From NCBI RefSeq assembly GCF_008806595.1, contig NZ_VZRB01000006.1, positions 1-64,000 on the forward strand: DNA of 64,000 nt, written 5' to 3'. The position numbers were made by a program, and so were the translations under genes. This document shows positions 39,799 through 49,037 of the stretch, one piece after another. Source of the stretch: Streptomyces luteolifulvus. GTDB lineage: Bacteria > Actinomycetota > Actinomycetes > Streptomycetales > Streptomycetaceae. The number at the start of each line of letters is the position of its first letter. Position 1 is the stretch's first letter. The notes beneath the pieces were generated by a model, which ran no database searches, was not told where the DNA came from, and saw nothing but the letters and a program-made list of their open reading frames with translations.

Positions 39799-41946
39799 GT
39801 GCGTACCGCGAACGTCCGATCCATCGTCATCTGGACCCTCGTCGCGCTCGTCGGCGCGGCGGGCTGGTCCGTGCTCGCGCTCTCCCGGGGCGAGGACGTC
39901 TCGGCCGCCTGGATGGTCGCGGCCGCCCTCGGCTCGTACGCGATCGCCTATCGCTTCTACGCGAAGTTCATCGCGTACAAGGTCCTCAAGGTCGACCACA
40001 CCCGGGCCACCCCCGCCGAACGCCTCAACAACGGCATCGACTTCCATCCCACCGACCGCCGGGTGCTGCTCGGCCACCACTTCGCGGCGATAGCGGGCGC
40101 CGGACCGCTGGTCGGCCCCGTGCTGGCCGCGCAGATGGGCTATCTGCCCGGCACGGTCTGGATCATCGCGGGCGTCGTCTTCGCGGGCGCGGTCCAGGAC
40201 ATGGTGGTGCTGTTCTTCTCGACGCGGCGGAACGGCAGGTCTCTTGGCCAGATGGCCCGCGAGGAGATCGGCCCGTTCGGCGGTGCGGCCGCGCTGATCG
40301 CCGCCTTCGCCATCATGATCATCCTGCTCGGAGTGCTGGCCCTGGTGGTCGTCAACGCGCTGGCCGCCTCCCCATGGGGCACCTTCTCCATCGCGATGAC
40401 CATCCCGATCGCCCTGCTGATGGGCTTCTACTTACGGGTCCTGCGGCCGGGCCGGGTCACCGAGGTCTCGCTGCTGGGCGTGGCGCTGCTGCTGCTCGCG
40501 CTGGTCGCGGGCCGCTGGGTCGCCGAGTCGTCGTGGGCCGGCACCTTCACGCTCGCGCCCTCCACCCTGGTCGTCTGGCTGGTGGCGTACGGCTTCGTCG
40601 CCTCGATCCTGCCAGTGTGGATGCTGCTCGCACCCCGCGACTACCTCTCCACCTTCATGAAGATCGGCACGATCCTCCTGCTCGCGCTCGGTGTGGTGAT
40701 CGTGCTGCCGACGCTGCGGATGGACGCGGTCACCGACTTCGCCTCGCGCGGCGACGGACCGGTCTTCGCGGGCTCCCTCTTCCCGTTCGTCTTCATCACC
40801 ATCGCCTGCGGCGCCCTGTCCGGCTTCCACTCGCTCATCTCGTCGGGCACGACGCCGAAGATGATCCAGAAGGAGACGCAGGTCCGGATGATCGGCTACG
40901 GCTCCATGCTGATGGAGTCCTCGGTCGCGGTCATGGCGCTGGTCGCGGCGAGCATCGTCGACCCGGGCCTGTACTTCGCGATGAACGCGCCGTCCGGGGT
41001 GATCGGCACGACGGTGGAGAACGCCTCGCAGGTGGTGACCGGCTGGGGCTACCAGATCTCCCCCGGCGATCTGGCCCAGGCCGCGAAGAACGTCGAGGAG
41101 TCGAGCCTGCTGTCCCGCACCGGCGGTGCGCCCACACTCGCCGTGGGTGTCTCGGAGATCTTCTCCCAGGTCACCGGCGGGGGCCTCAGGGCGTTCTGGT
41201 ACCACTTCGCGATCATGTTCGAGGCGTTGTTCATCCTGACCGCGCTGGACGCCGGCACCCGCGTGGGCCGGTTCATGCTCCAGGACCTGCTGGGCAACGT
41301 CTTCCGGCCCTTCAGGAACGTCAGCTGGAAGCCGGGACTCGTCGTCACCAGCGCGATCGTGTGCGGACTGTGGGGCTACTTCCTGTGGGTGGGCGTCCAT
41401 GAGCCCCTCGGCGGAATCAACCAGCTCTTCCCGGTCTTCGGCATCTCCAACCAGCTGCTCGCGGCGGTCGCCCTGGCCGTCTGCACGACCCTGCTCGTGA
41501 AGTCGGGGCGCCTCAAGTGGGCCTGGATCACGGGGATTCCGCTCGCCTGGGACGCGACGGTGACCCTCACGGCGAGCTGGCAGAAGGTGTTCTCCAGCGA
41601 TCCCCGGGTCGGCTTCTTCAAGCAGCGGTCCGTGTTCCAGGACGCCATCGACGCCGGAAAGGTCCTGCCGCCGGCCAAGAACATGGACGACATGCACACC
41701 GTGGTCACCAACTCCACGGTGGACGGCATCCTCACCGCGCTCCTGCCCGTGCTGATCGTGGTGGTGATCGCGGACGCGCTGCGCGTGTGCGTCCGGCACA
41801 TCCGCCGCCCGGCGCTGTCCAGCCTGAGCGAATCGCCGTACGTCGAGTCGAGGATCGTGGCCCCGGCCGGGCTGTTCCCGACACAGCAGGAGAAGGAGGA
41901 GGCGCGTGCTGCGATCGGCGCTTCACCGGGTCGTTCGGACGCTTAG
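39799..41946 (+). CDS. cstA: Carbon starvation protein CstA (pyruvate/peptide transporter family)
   Basis: A 715-residue membrane protein with about 16 membrane segments. Conserved parts include TPAERLNNGIDFHPTDRRVL (about residue 70), GHHFAAIAGAGPLVGPVLAA and GTTPKMIQKE. CstA-like proteins import pyruvate and possibly peptides and are induced on nutrient exhaustion. GTG start after GGGAGGACCACCCG. A TTA leucine codon at 40432-40434 (codon 212) makes translation depend on the bldA tRNA, so expression should be tied to development. The stop overlaps the small YbdD-like gene by 41 bases. Confidence 0.92.
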   Translation: MRTANVRSIVIWTLVALVGAAGWSVLALSRGEDVSAAWMVAAALGSYAIAYRFYAKFIAYKVLKVDHTRATPAERLNNGIDFHPTDRRVLLGHHFAAIAGAGPLVGPVLAAQMGYLPGTVWIIAGVVFAGAVQDMVVLFFSTRRNGRSLGQMAREEIGPFGGAAALIAAFAIMIILLGVLALVVVNALAASPWGTFSIAMTIPIALLMGFYLRVLRPGRVTEVSLLGVALLLLALVAGRWVAESSWAGTFTLAPSTLVVWLVAYGFVASILPVWMLLAPRDYLSTFMKIGTILLLALGVVIVLPTLRMDAVTDFASRGDGPVFAGSLFPFVFITIACGALSGFHSLISSGTTPKMIQKETQVRMIGYGSMLMESSVAVMALVAASIVDPGLYFAMNAPSGVIGTTVENASQVVTGWGYQISPGDLAQAAKNVEESSLLSRTGGAPTLAVGVSEIFSQVTGGGLRAFWYHFAIMFEALFILTALDAGTRVGRFMLQDLLGNVFRPFRNVSWKPGLVVTSAIVCGLWGYFLWVGVHEPLGGINQLFPVFGISNQLLAAVALAVCTTLLVKSGRLKWAWITGIPLAWDATVTLTASWQKVFSSDPRVGFFKQRSVFQDAIDAGKVLPPAKNMDDMHTVVTNSTVDGILTALLPVLIVVVIADALRVCVRHIRRPALSSLSESPYVESRIVAPAGLFPTQQEKEEARAAIGASPGRSDA

Positions 41947-42118
41947 GGGCGTGCGCTGGTATCTGCGGGAGCTGACGGACGAGTCGGCGTACGACCGTTA
42001 TGTCGCGCATCTGCGCGCGATCCGTCCCGGGGCACCGGTGCCGACCCGCCGTGCCTTCGAGCGGATGCGGACACAGCGTCAGGAGGCCGACCCCCGGCAG
42101 GGGTTCCGCTGCTGCTGA
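41906..42118 (+). CDS. YbdD/YjiX family small protein
   Basis: A 70-residue protein with the conserved RGVRWYLRELTDESAYDRYVAHL (split here for length: WYLRELTDESAYDRY at about residues 18-32) and a C-terminal pattern RRAFERMRTQRQ. Its partner in many bacteria is the CstA/BtsT transporter, and it is required for pyruvate uptake in E. coli. It starts with GTG inside the cstA gene after AGGAGAAGGAGG, so the two are coupled. Confidence 0.88.
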   Translation: MLRSALHRVVRTLRGVRWYLRELTDESAYDRYVAHLRAIRPGAPVPTRRAFERMRTQRQEADPRQGFRCC

Positions 42119-42160
42119 GAACGAGCCGTAAGACCGAGTTGACGCTACGAAGCCACCCCG

Positions 42161-42207
42161 ACACAACATCTGGGGTTGTCACCTCAACCCGGCACAAGAT
42201 GTATGCT
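42161..42207 (+). promoter_or_regulatory. Tandem NrdR boxes
   Basis: ACACAACATCTGGGGT (42161-42176) and GCACAAGATGTATGCT (42192-42207) are two NrdR-like boxes with starts exactly 31 bases apart, that is three helical turns. NrdR represses ribonucleotide reductase genes when dATP is high. They lie immediately ahead of the riboswitch. Confidence 0.75.
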
Positions 42208-42209
42208 CA

Positions 42210-42325
42210 TCCTCGCTGTCGCCGCAGGGGAATCCGGTGCGAATCCGGAACTGTCCCGCAACGGTGTACTCCTACGCGTATCACCGCGTTCGAGGCTCAG
42301 TCCGAGGACCTGCCGACAGTGCGCC
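42210..42325 (+). promoter_or_regulatory. Cobalamin (B12) riboswitch of nrdAB
   Basis: The leader has the hallmark GGGAATCCGGTGCGAATCC region, CTGTCCCGCAACGGTG and the B12-box-like GTCCGAGGACCTGCC. A P1 stem forms between CTGTCG (42216-42221) and CGACAG (42314-42319). A GC hairpin with arms CCGGCCG and CGGCCGG follows at about 42326-42341 and could be the expression platform. In S. coelicolor adenosylcobalamin shuts off the class Ia reductase through this element, leaving the B12-dependent class II enzyme. The remaining 130 bases to nrdA hold only leader sequence. Confidence 0.93.
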
Positions 42326-42455
42326 CCGGCCGTCCGGCCGGTGTGCCATGACGTCCGGGCCTCGCGGAATGGGCCGGTGGACGCGACGCCGTGTGCGCTC
42401 GTGAGCTGCCCCCTGCGCTCCGCAAGGCCCCGTGCCGAGCGAGGGAGAGCCCCAC

Positions 42456-44816
42456 GTGACCATCGCGCCAGCCGATCCGGCTTCAGCAGCCAGCAGCGTG
42501 GCCGACGACGGTCCCGGGACCGCGCTGCTGCGGACCCTGACCGAGCTGACCGCCGACCTCCCCGACGCCGACCCCGGCCGGGTGGCCGCCGCCGCGCTGC
42601 GCGGCCGGTCCGCGCGGGCCGACGAGGCGGAGCTGCGGGAGCTGGCCACCGAGGCGGCGGCCGGTCTCATCTCGGAGGACCCGGCGTACTCCCGGCTGGC
42701 CGCCCGGCTGCTGACGATCAGCATCGCGGCCGAGGCCGCCTCGCAGGGCGTGACGATGTTCACCCAGTCCGTCGCGGTCGGGCACCGCGAGGGGCTCATC
42801 GCCGACCGCACCGCCGCGTTCGTGCGGCTGCACGCGCGCCGCCTCGACGCGCTCGTCGACGCCTCGGCCGACGACCGCTTCGGCTACTTCGGCCTGCGCA
42901 CCCTGCACAGCCGCTATCTGCTCCGGCACCCGTTCACCCGTCAGGTGATCGAGACGCCCCAGCACTTCATGCTGCGGGTGGCCTGCGGTCTGGCCGAGGA
43001 CGACACGGTGAGGTCGCTGGAGGAGGTCGCGGCGCTCTACGGGCTCATGAGCCGTCTCGACTACCTGCCCTCCTCCCCCACGCTCTTCAACTCCGGCACC
43101 CGGCACCCCCAGATGTCGTCCTGCTACCTCCTCGACTCCCCGCTGGACGAGCTGGACTCCCTCTACGACCGCTACCACCAGGTCGCCCGTCTCTCGAAGC
43201 ACGCGGGCGGCATCGGGCTGTCGTACTCCCGGATCCGGTGCCGCGGTTCGCTGATCCGCGGCACGAACGGGCACTCCAACGGCATCGTCCCGTTCCTGAA
43301 GACCCTGGACGCCTCGGTCGCCGCCGTGAACCAGGGCGGCCGGCGCAAGGGCGCGGCCGCGGTCTACCTGGAGACCTGGCACTCCGACATCGAGGAGTTC
43401 CTGGAGCTGCGCGACAACACGGGCGAGGACGCCCGCCGTACGCACAACCTGAACCTCGCGCACTGGATCCCGGACGAGTTCATGCGCCGGGTGAACGCCG
43501 ACGCGCTGTGGTCGCTGTTCTCGCCCGCGGACGTGCCCGAGCTGGTCGACCTGTGGGGCGAGGAGTTCGACGCCGCGTACCGCAGGGCCGAGGCCGCGGG
43601 GCTCGCGCGCAGGACCATCCCGGCCCGTGACCTCTACGGCCGGATGATGCGCACCCTCGCGCAGACCGGCAACGGCTGGATGACCTTCAAGGACGCGGCC
43701 AACCGCACCGCCAACCAGACCGCCGAGCCGGGCCATGTGGTCCACTCCTCCAACCTCTGCACGGAGATTCTGGAGGTCACGGACGACGGGGAGACGGCGG
43801 TCTGCAACCTGGGGTCGGTGAACCTCGGCGCGTTCGTCGACCCGGCCGTCGGCGACATCGACTGGGAGCGGCTGGACGCCACCGTCCGCACCGCCGTCAC
43901 CTTCCTCGACCGCGTCGTCGACATCAACTTCTACCCGACCGAGCAGGCGGGCCGCTCCAACGCCCGGTGGCGTCCCGTCGGCCTCGGTGCGATGGGGCTG
44001 CAGGACGTCTTCTTCAAGCTGCGCCTGCCCTTCGACTCGCCAAAGGCGCAGGCGCTCGCCACCCGGATCGCCGAGCGGATCATGCTCACCGCGTACGAGG
44101 CGTCCGCGGACCTCGCCGAGCGCAACGGCCCGCTGCCGGCATGGGAGAAGACCCGTACGGCCCGGGGTGTGCTGCACCCCGACCACTTCGGCGTGGAGCT
44201 CGCCTGGCCGGAGCGGTGGGCGGCCCTGCGCGAGCGCATCGCCTCCGTCGGCATGCGCAACTCCCTCCTCCTCGCCATCGCGCCGACCGCCACCATCGCG
44301 TCGATCGCGGGCGTGTACGAGTGCATCGAGCCGCAGGTCTCGAACCTCTTCAAGCGCGAGACGCTGTCCGGCGAGTTCCTCCAGGTCAACTCGTATCTGG
44401 TGAAGGACCTCAAGGAGCTGGGCGTCTGGGACGCCCGCACCCGTGAGGCGCTGCGCGACTCGAACGGTTCGGTGCAGGACTTCGGGTGGATCCCGGCCGA
44501 CGTCCGCGCCCTGTACCGCACGGCGTGGGAGATCCCGCAGCGCGGTCTGATCGACATGGCGGCGGCCCGCACGCCGTTCCTGGACCAGTCCCAGTCCCTG
44601 AACCTGTTCATGGAGACGCCGACCATCGGCAAGCTCTCCTCGATGTACGCGTACGCCTGGAAACAGGGCCTGAAGACGACGTACTACCTGCGCTCGCGCC
44701 CGGCGACGCGCATCGCCCGGGCCGCCCAGGCCACTGTCCCCGTGCAGGCCACCCCGGACCCCGAGGCGGTCGCCTGCTCCCTTGAGAACCCCGAGTCCTG
44801 CGAGGCCTGCCAGTAA
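42456..44816 (+). CDS. nrdA: Class Ia ribonucleotide reductase, large subunit
   Basis: A 786-residue alpha subunit. Active-site features are SSCYLLDSPLDELDS (about residue 220, substrate-site Cys), NLCTEILEVTDDGETAVCNL (about 430-450, radical Cys and the Asn/Cys/Glu set), APTATIASIAGVYECIEPQ (about 610) and the end CSLENPESCEACQ with the redox Cys pair. It reduces ribonucleoside diphosphates using the radical from NrdB. GTG start after GAGGGAGA. NrdR boxes and the B12 riboswitch control it. The stop overlaps the nrdB ATG. Confidence 0.96.
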   Translation: MTIAPADPASAASSVADDGPGTALLRTLTELTADLPDADPGRVAAAALRGRSARADEAELRELATEAAAGLISEDPAYSRLAARLLTISIAAEAASQGVTMFTQSVAVGHREGLIADRTAAFVRLHARRLDALVDASADDRFGYFGLRTLHSRYLLRHPFTRQVIETPQHFMLRVACGLAEDDTVRSLEEVAALYGLMSRLDYLPSSPTLFNSGTRHPQMSSCYLLDSPLDELDSLYDRYHQVARLSKHAGGIGLSYSRIRCRGSLIRGTNGHSNGIVPFLKTLDASVAAVNQGGRRKGAAAVYLETWHSDIEEFLELRDNTGEDARRTHNLNLAHWIPDEFMRRVNADALWSLFSPADVPELVDLWGEEFDAAYRRAEAAGLARRTIPARDLYGRMMRTLAQTGNGWMTFKDAANRTANQTAEPGHVVHSSNLCTEILEVTDDGETAVCNLGSVNLGAFVDPAVGDIDWERLDATVRTAVTFLDRVVDINFYPTEQAGRSNARWRPVGLGAMGLQDVFFKLRLPFDSPKAQALATRIAERIMLTAYEASADLAERNGPLPAWEKTRTARGVLHPDHFGVELAWPERWAALRERIASVGMRNSLLLAIAPTATIASIAGVYECIEPQVSNLFKRETLSGEFLQVNSYLVKDLKELGVWDARTREALRDSNGSVQDFGWIPADVRALYRTAWEIPQRGLIDMAAARTPFLDQSQSLNLFMETPTIGKLSSMYAYAWKQGLKTTYYLRSRPATRIARAAQATVPVQATPDPEAVACSLENPESCEACQ

Positions 44817-45826
44817 TGCCCAGCAACCAGAATCTTCTCGACCCCGGCTTCGAGCTGACTCTGCGCCCCATGCGCTACCCGGACTTCTACGAGCGCTACC
44901 GGGACGCCATCAAGAACACTTGGACCGTGGAGGAGGTCGACCTCCACTCCGACGTCGCCGACCTCGCGAAGCTCAGTCCCGCGGAGCAGCACCTGATCGG
45001 CCGGCTGGTCGCGTTCTTCGCGACGGGCGACTCGATCGTGGCGAACAACCTCGTGCTGACGCTGTACAAGCACATCAACTCCCCGGAGGCGCGCCTGTAT
45101 CTGTCGCGCCAGCTCTTCGAGGAAGCCGTCCACGTCCAGTTCTATCTGACCCTGCTGGACACCTACCTCCCCGACCCGGAGGACCGGGCGGCCGCCTTCG
45201 CCGCCGTGGAGAACATCCGGTCCATCCGCGAGAAGGCGGAGTTCTGCTTCACGTGGATGGACTCGGTCGAGAAGCTGGACCGTCTGGAGTCGCAGGCCGA
45301 CCGCCGCCGCTTCCTGCTCAATCTGATCTGCTTCGCCGCGTGCATCGAGGGCCTGTTCTTCTACGGTGCCTTCGCGTACGTCTACTGGTTCCGCAGCCGC
45401 GGTCTGCTGCACGGTCTCGCCACCGGCACCAACTGGGTGTTCCGCGACGAGACGATGCACATGAGCTTCGCCTTCGAGGTGGTCGACACCGTCCGCAAGG
45501 AGGAGCCCGAGCTCTTCGACGACCGGATGCAGCAGCAGGTCGCCGACATGCTGCGGGGGGCCGTCGAGGCCGAGCTGCAGTTCGCGCGCGATCTGTGCGG
45601 TGACGGTCTGCCGGGCATGAACACCGAGTCGATGCGTCAGTACCTGGAGTGCGTGGCCGACCAGCGGCTGACCCGCCTCGGCTTCGCGCCCGTGTACGGC
45701 TCCGAGAACCCGTTCTCCTTCATGGAGCTCCAGGGCGTCCAGGAACTGACGAACTTCTTCGAGCGCCGCCCTTCGGCGTACCAGGTCGCGGTGGAGGGCT
45801 CGGTCTCCTTCGACGACGAGTTCTAG
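44816..45826 (+). CDS. nrdB: Class Ia ribonucleotide reductase, small subunit
   Basis: A 336-residue beta subunit with a ferritin-like helical bundle. Iron ligands are in RQLFEEAVHVQFY (about residue 100), CIEGLFFYG (about 180) and FRDETMHMSF (about 214). It harbours the metal-radical cofactor that starts catalysis in NrdA. The C-terminal tail SVSFDDEF fits the NrdA docking peptide. It shares one base with the nrdA stop codon (TAATG), so translation is coupled. Confidence 0.95.
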   Translation: MPSNQNLLDPGFELTLRPMRYPDFYERYRDAIKNTWTVEEVDLHSDVADLAKLSPAEQHLIGRLVAFFATGDSIVANNLVLTLYKHINSPEARLYLSRQLFEEAVHVQFYLTLLDTYLPDPEDRAAAFAAVENIRSIREKAEFCFTWMDSVEKLDRLESQADRRRFLLNLICFAACIEGLFFYGAFAYVYWFRSRGLLHGLATGTNWVFRDETMHMSFAFEVVDTVRKEEPELFDDRMQQQVADMLRGAVEAELQFARDLCGDGLPGMNTESMRQYLECVADQRLTRLGFAPVYGSENPFSFMELQGVQELTNFFERRPSAYQVAVEGSVSFDDEF

Positions 45827-45902
45827 AGACCGGTTCCACAACGGCGCAAGGGGTGGATCCGGACGCCCGGACGGCACGTCCAAGGGGCGAGGAGGCCACC
45901 CC

Positions 45903-46394
45903 ATGTGCCGAACAAGCCACCACCGGAGCCACCGGATCCACCGGAGCCACCAGGTGCACCGGATCGCCGCCCTCGCCGCGGTGACGCTTCTGCTCGCCGG
46001 CTGCGGCGCTCAGAGCGGCGGCGCGGGCGGCGGCGGCACCGTGTCGCCGTCCCCCGCGACGTCCGCGACATCCGCGAAGGGCTGTACGGTTCGGTCGACG
46101 TTCACGGCCGCCGACTCCGGCCGCAGGATCTGCCTGGCGACCGGGGACGTGGTCCGGGTGAGCCTTGACGGCACCCCGGCCCGTCCCTGGACGCCCGTCG
46201 CCGTCACCGGCAGTGCCCTGGAGGCCACCAACAGCGGCATCGTCCTTCGGCCGGGCGATGCCTCCGCCGCCTTCAAGGCGGTGGCGGCCGGGACGGCACG
46301 GCTTTCCGCGTCGCGCCCGCTGTGTGCCGCCGACCCCGGCCGGGTCGCGTGCGAGGGCCTTCAGGAGTGGTGGGTCACCGTGGCGGTGACGTAG
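45903..46394 (+). CDS. Putative lipoprotein
   Basis: A 163-residue protein. The N-terminus is an odd His/Arg/Ser-rich segment (SHHRSHRIHRSHQVHRI) encoded by short repeats of a GAGCCACCGGA-type unit. A hydrophobic stretch and the lipobox LLAGC (Cys about 34) follow. Then come a Gly/Ser/Thr linker and a domain with four cysteines (GCTVRS, ICLATG, PLCAAD, VACEG) that could form disulfides outside the cell. Function unknown. It sits between nrdB and the NrdS-like gene and overlaps a convergent gene by 34 bases. Confidence 0.7.
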   Translation: MCRTSHHRSHRIHRSHQVHRIAALAAVTLLLAGCGAQSGGAGGGGTVSPSPATSATSAKGCTVRSTFTAADSGRRICLATGDVVRVSLDGTPARPWTPVAVTGSALEATNSGIVLRPGDASAAFKAVAAGTARLSASRPLCAADPGRVACEGLQEWWVTVAVT

Positions 46395-46573
46395 CTGCGG
46401 GAGCGGGGCCGCGCGGGGCGGACGGTGTCCTGCCGCGGGTGCTCCGCCTCCTTGAGCTGACGGTCGATGCGCCGGTCGTGCACGATGCCGATCACCGTGG
46501 GGGCGACCAGGAGCGCCAGGATCGCGAGAACGGTCAGTGTTCCGATGAGTGCTTCCAGCTGCGTCGTATTCAT
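46361..46573 (-). CDS. Small membrane protein
   Basis: A 70-residue protein with one membrane helix (IGTLTVLAILALLVAPTVIGIV, shown as LTVLAILALLVAPTVIG at residues 11-27) and a basic cytosolic tail rich in Arg (HDRRIDRQLKEAEHPRQ). Function unknown. MNTTQ was taken as the start; a GTG three codons earlier is possible. The 3' end overlaps the lipoprotein gene on the other strand. Confidence 0.6.
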   Translation of the reverse strand: MNTTQLEALIGTLTVLAILALLVAPTVIGIVHDRRIDRQLKEAEHPRQDTVRPARPRSRSYVTATVTHHS

Positions 46574-46666
46574 GTACACCACTGTCGCGCCGAATACTCC
46601 TTACCAACAGTGGCAGGACTGCCGCACACCCTCGATTTACTGCCACATTGGTGGCACACTGGCACC

Positions 46667-47644
46667 ATGCTGAAAAACGTAGTCGCCGTCCTGCTCGACG
46701 GCGTGCACCCCTTCGAACTGGGCGTCGTCTGCGAGGTCTTCGGCATCGACCGCAGCGACGAGGGCCTGCCGGTGTACGACTTCGCCGTCGTCTCGGCGGA
46801 GGGCCCGAACCTGAGCACCCACGTCGGCGGACTCACCGTCACCACGGCCTACGGCCTCGACCGGCTGGAGGAGGCCGATCTGATCGCCGTACCGGCCGGA
46901 AGCGACTACGTCACGCGCAGCTATCCGCCCGAGCTGCTGGACGCCCTGGTGCGGGCCGTGGAGCGCGGTGCCCGGGTACTCAGCGTCTGCTCGGGCGTCT
47001 TCGTGCTGGGCGAGGCCGGGCTGCTCGACGGGCGGCGGTGCAGTGTGCACTGGCGCCAGGCCGACGAGCTCGCCGTGCGCAATCCACGGGCGATCATCGA
47101 GCCGGACGTGCTGTACGTCGACGAGGACCCGGTGATCACCTCCGCCGGCACCGCCGCCGGCATCGACGCCTGTCTGCACATCGTGCGCAAGGAGCAGGGG
47201 CCCGAGGTCGCCAACAAGATCGCCCGGCGGATGGTCGTACCGCCGCACCGGGACGGCGGGCAGGCCCAGTACATCGAGCGGCCGCTGCCCAAGTCGCCGT
47301 GCGACACGGTCGGCGAGGTGCTGGCGTGGATGGAGCGCCACCTCGACGAGGACGTCACCGTCGAGCAGCTCGCCGACCGCGCCCTGATGTCCCCGCGCAC
47401 CTTCGCCCGCCGCTTCCAGCAGGAGACGGGGACCACTCCGTACCGCTGGATCCTGCGCCAACGGGTGCTGCTGGCACAGCGGTTGCTGGAGGCGACGGAC
47501 GAGACGATGGACGCGATCGCGGGCCGAACGGGGTTCGGCACCGCGGCCGCGCTGCGCCATCAGTTCGTACGGGCGCTGGGCACCACCCCCAACGCATACC
47601 GGCGCACGTTCCGGGGCCCGGAGGCCGCAGAGGACGCCGCCTGA
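46667..47644 (+). CDS. nrdS: DJ-1/PfpI-AraC fusion regulator, NrdS-like
   Basis: A 325-residue regulator. The N-terminal class I amidotransferase-like domain (1-175) has SVCSGVFVLGEAGLLDG at the nucleophile elbow with Cys about 107. The C-terminal AraC domain (about 210-315) has two HTHs: LADRALMSPRTFARRFQQET and DAIAGRTGFGTAAALRHQF. In S. coelicolor a gene of this type, nrdS, is cotranscribed with nrdAB. Here two small genes intervene, one of them on the other strand, so nrdS probably has its own promoter; GTGGCACACTGGCACC just upstream may be its start region. The symbol is given from position and family. Confidence 0.75.
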   Translation: MLKNVVAVLLDGVHPFELGVVCEVFGIDRSDEGLPVYDFAVVSAEGPNLSTHVGGLTVTTAYGLDRLEEADLIAVPAGSDYVTRSYPPELLDALVRAVERGARVLSVCSGVFVLGEAGLLDGRRCSVHWRQADELAVRNPRAIIEPDVLYVDEDPVITSAGTAAGIDACLHIVRKEQGPEVANKIARRMVVPPHRDGGQAQYIERPLPKSPCDTVGEVLAWMERHLDEDVTVEQLADRALMSPRTFARRFQQETGTTPYRWILRQRVLLAQRLLEATDETMDAIAGRTGFGTAAALRHQFVRALGTTPNAYRRTFRGPEAAEDAA

Positions 47645-47648
47645 CCGG

Positions 47649-49037
47649 TCATCTCGGCGTCGCCCTGAGCAACAGCCGGTGCGGGCGCAGGGTGATGCCC
47701 ACACGGGTGGAGTCGTTCGAACCGGCCACCTGATCGAAGCGGAACGCCGCCGCCAGCGCCGCCGTGATCAGGGTCAGCATGGCCATCGAGAAGTGGTCGC
47801 TCGGACACTTGCGGTTGCCCACGCTGAACGGCCGCATGGCGTATTTCGGCACTTCCTGCACCCGCTCCGGAAGCCACCGGTCCGGGTCGAACTCCTGGTT
47901 GCGGGCATACGAACGCGGGTCGCGCTGGATCGCGTACGGGCTGTACACGAGGTCGGCACCGGCCGGAATACGATACCCGCCGAGTTCCGTTTCGGTCACC
48001 GCCCGGCGCGTCAAAATCCATACGGCGGGCCGCAACCGCATGGACTCGACGACGACATTGTTGGTGTGGCCGAGCTTGCGGACGTCCTCGAATGCCACCG
48101 GCCGGCCGCCGGTCACGGATTCAACCTCCGCGCACACCCTGTCCGCGTGTTCCGGATGGTCGGCGAGCACCTGAAGCAGCGTCATGATCGTGGACGCGAT
48201 GGTTTCGCTGCCGGGGGTGAGTATCGCGACCACCTGATCATGGATCTCCTGTTCCCCGATCGGGTCGCCATTGTCGTCCTTCGCCTCCAGCAATGCCGTC
48301 AGCAAATCGTCCGGCCTTTGACGGGATGCCCGGCGCTCGGCGACGATCTCGTCGACCACGAGATGCAAATCGGCCAGCGCCCGGTTGAATTTGCGGTTGG
48401 CCGGGAGAGGCAGCCGGTACAGGGGTCCGAGCGGGACCACCATCCGTTGGTACATACCGCGGAAGACGGTGGCGAGCGCGGCGCACAGCCGCTCGGCCCG
48501 CTCGTCCATGTACTCGCCGCGCAGCAGACAGCGCGCGGCCACCCGCACGGCGACCCGGAAGGCCTCGGAGGTGCAGTCGATCGTCTCGCCCGGCTTCCAG
48601 CGCTCGGTCAGCGCATGCGCCTCCTCCTCCATGATCGGCCCGTACCCGGGGATCGCGTCCAGCCGGAAGGCGGGCTGGATGGTGCGCCGCTGGCGCCGGT
48701 GCAGCGGGCCGTTGGCGGTGGCGACGCCTTCCCTTCCGAGCAGGCCTTCCAGCGACTCCCACAGCGGCCCGGCGATGAGGTAGTCGGGGCTCAGCGCGAG
48801 GGCTCCGGTGAGGGCCGGCGTGGTGACGGCGTACACCGTCTTCGGGCCGAGCTTCAGCCGTACGACCTCGCCGTGGTCGCGCAGCCGGGACATGAACGCC
48901 AGCGGGTCGCGGGCCAGTTGCCAGCCGTGGCCGAGGGCCGGGACACCCCCGCCGGCGAGGGGCGGCTCACGAAGCTCCGTCGCTCCGCGGACTTCGGGGG
49001 CTGTATGTGCTGCGCGCTTCACAGACTCGACGGTCAT
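47649..49037 (-). CDS. Cytochrome P450, CYP170 type (epi-isozizaene oxidase)
   Basis: A 462-residue P450. The oxygen-binding I-helix reads [15 protein letters not shown] (about residue 265), the ExxR of helix K is in VVESMRLRP, and the heme loop [13 protein letters not shown] has the ligand Cys (about 410). CYP170A1 of S. coelicolor oxidises epi-isozizaene to albaflavenone and also has a second terpene synthase activity using an acidic DDxxD-like motif; here KDDNGDPIG (about 250) fits that pattern. The gene overlaps the cyclase stop by 4 bases (ATGA), forming a two-gene operon. Confidence 0.93.
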   Translation of the reverse strand: MTVESVKRAAHTAPEVRGATELREPPLAGGGVPALGHGWQLARDPLAFMSRLRDHGEVVRLKLGPKTVYAVTTPALTGALALSPDYLIAGPLWESLEGLLGREGVATANGPLHRRQRRTIQPAFRLDAIPGYGPIMEEEAHALTERWKPGETIDCTSEAFRVAVRVAARCLLRGEYMDERAERLCAALATVFRGMYQRMVVPLGPLYRLPLPANRKFNRALADLHLVVDEIVAERRASRQRPDDLLTALLEAKDDNGDPIGEQEIHDQVVAILTPGSETIASTIMTLLQVLADHPEHADRVCAEVESVTGGRPVAFEDVRKLGHTNNVVVESMRLRPAVWILTRRAVTETELGGYRIPAGADLVYSPYAIQRDPRSYARNQEFDPDRWLPERVQEVPKYAMRPFSVGNRKCPSDHFSMAMLTLITAALAAAFRFDQVAGSNDSTRVGITLRPHRLLLRATPR

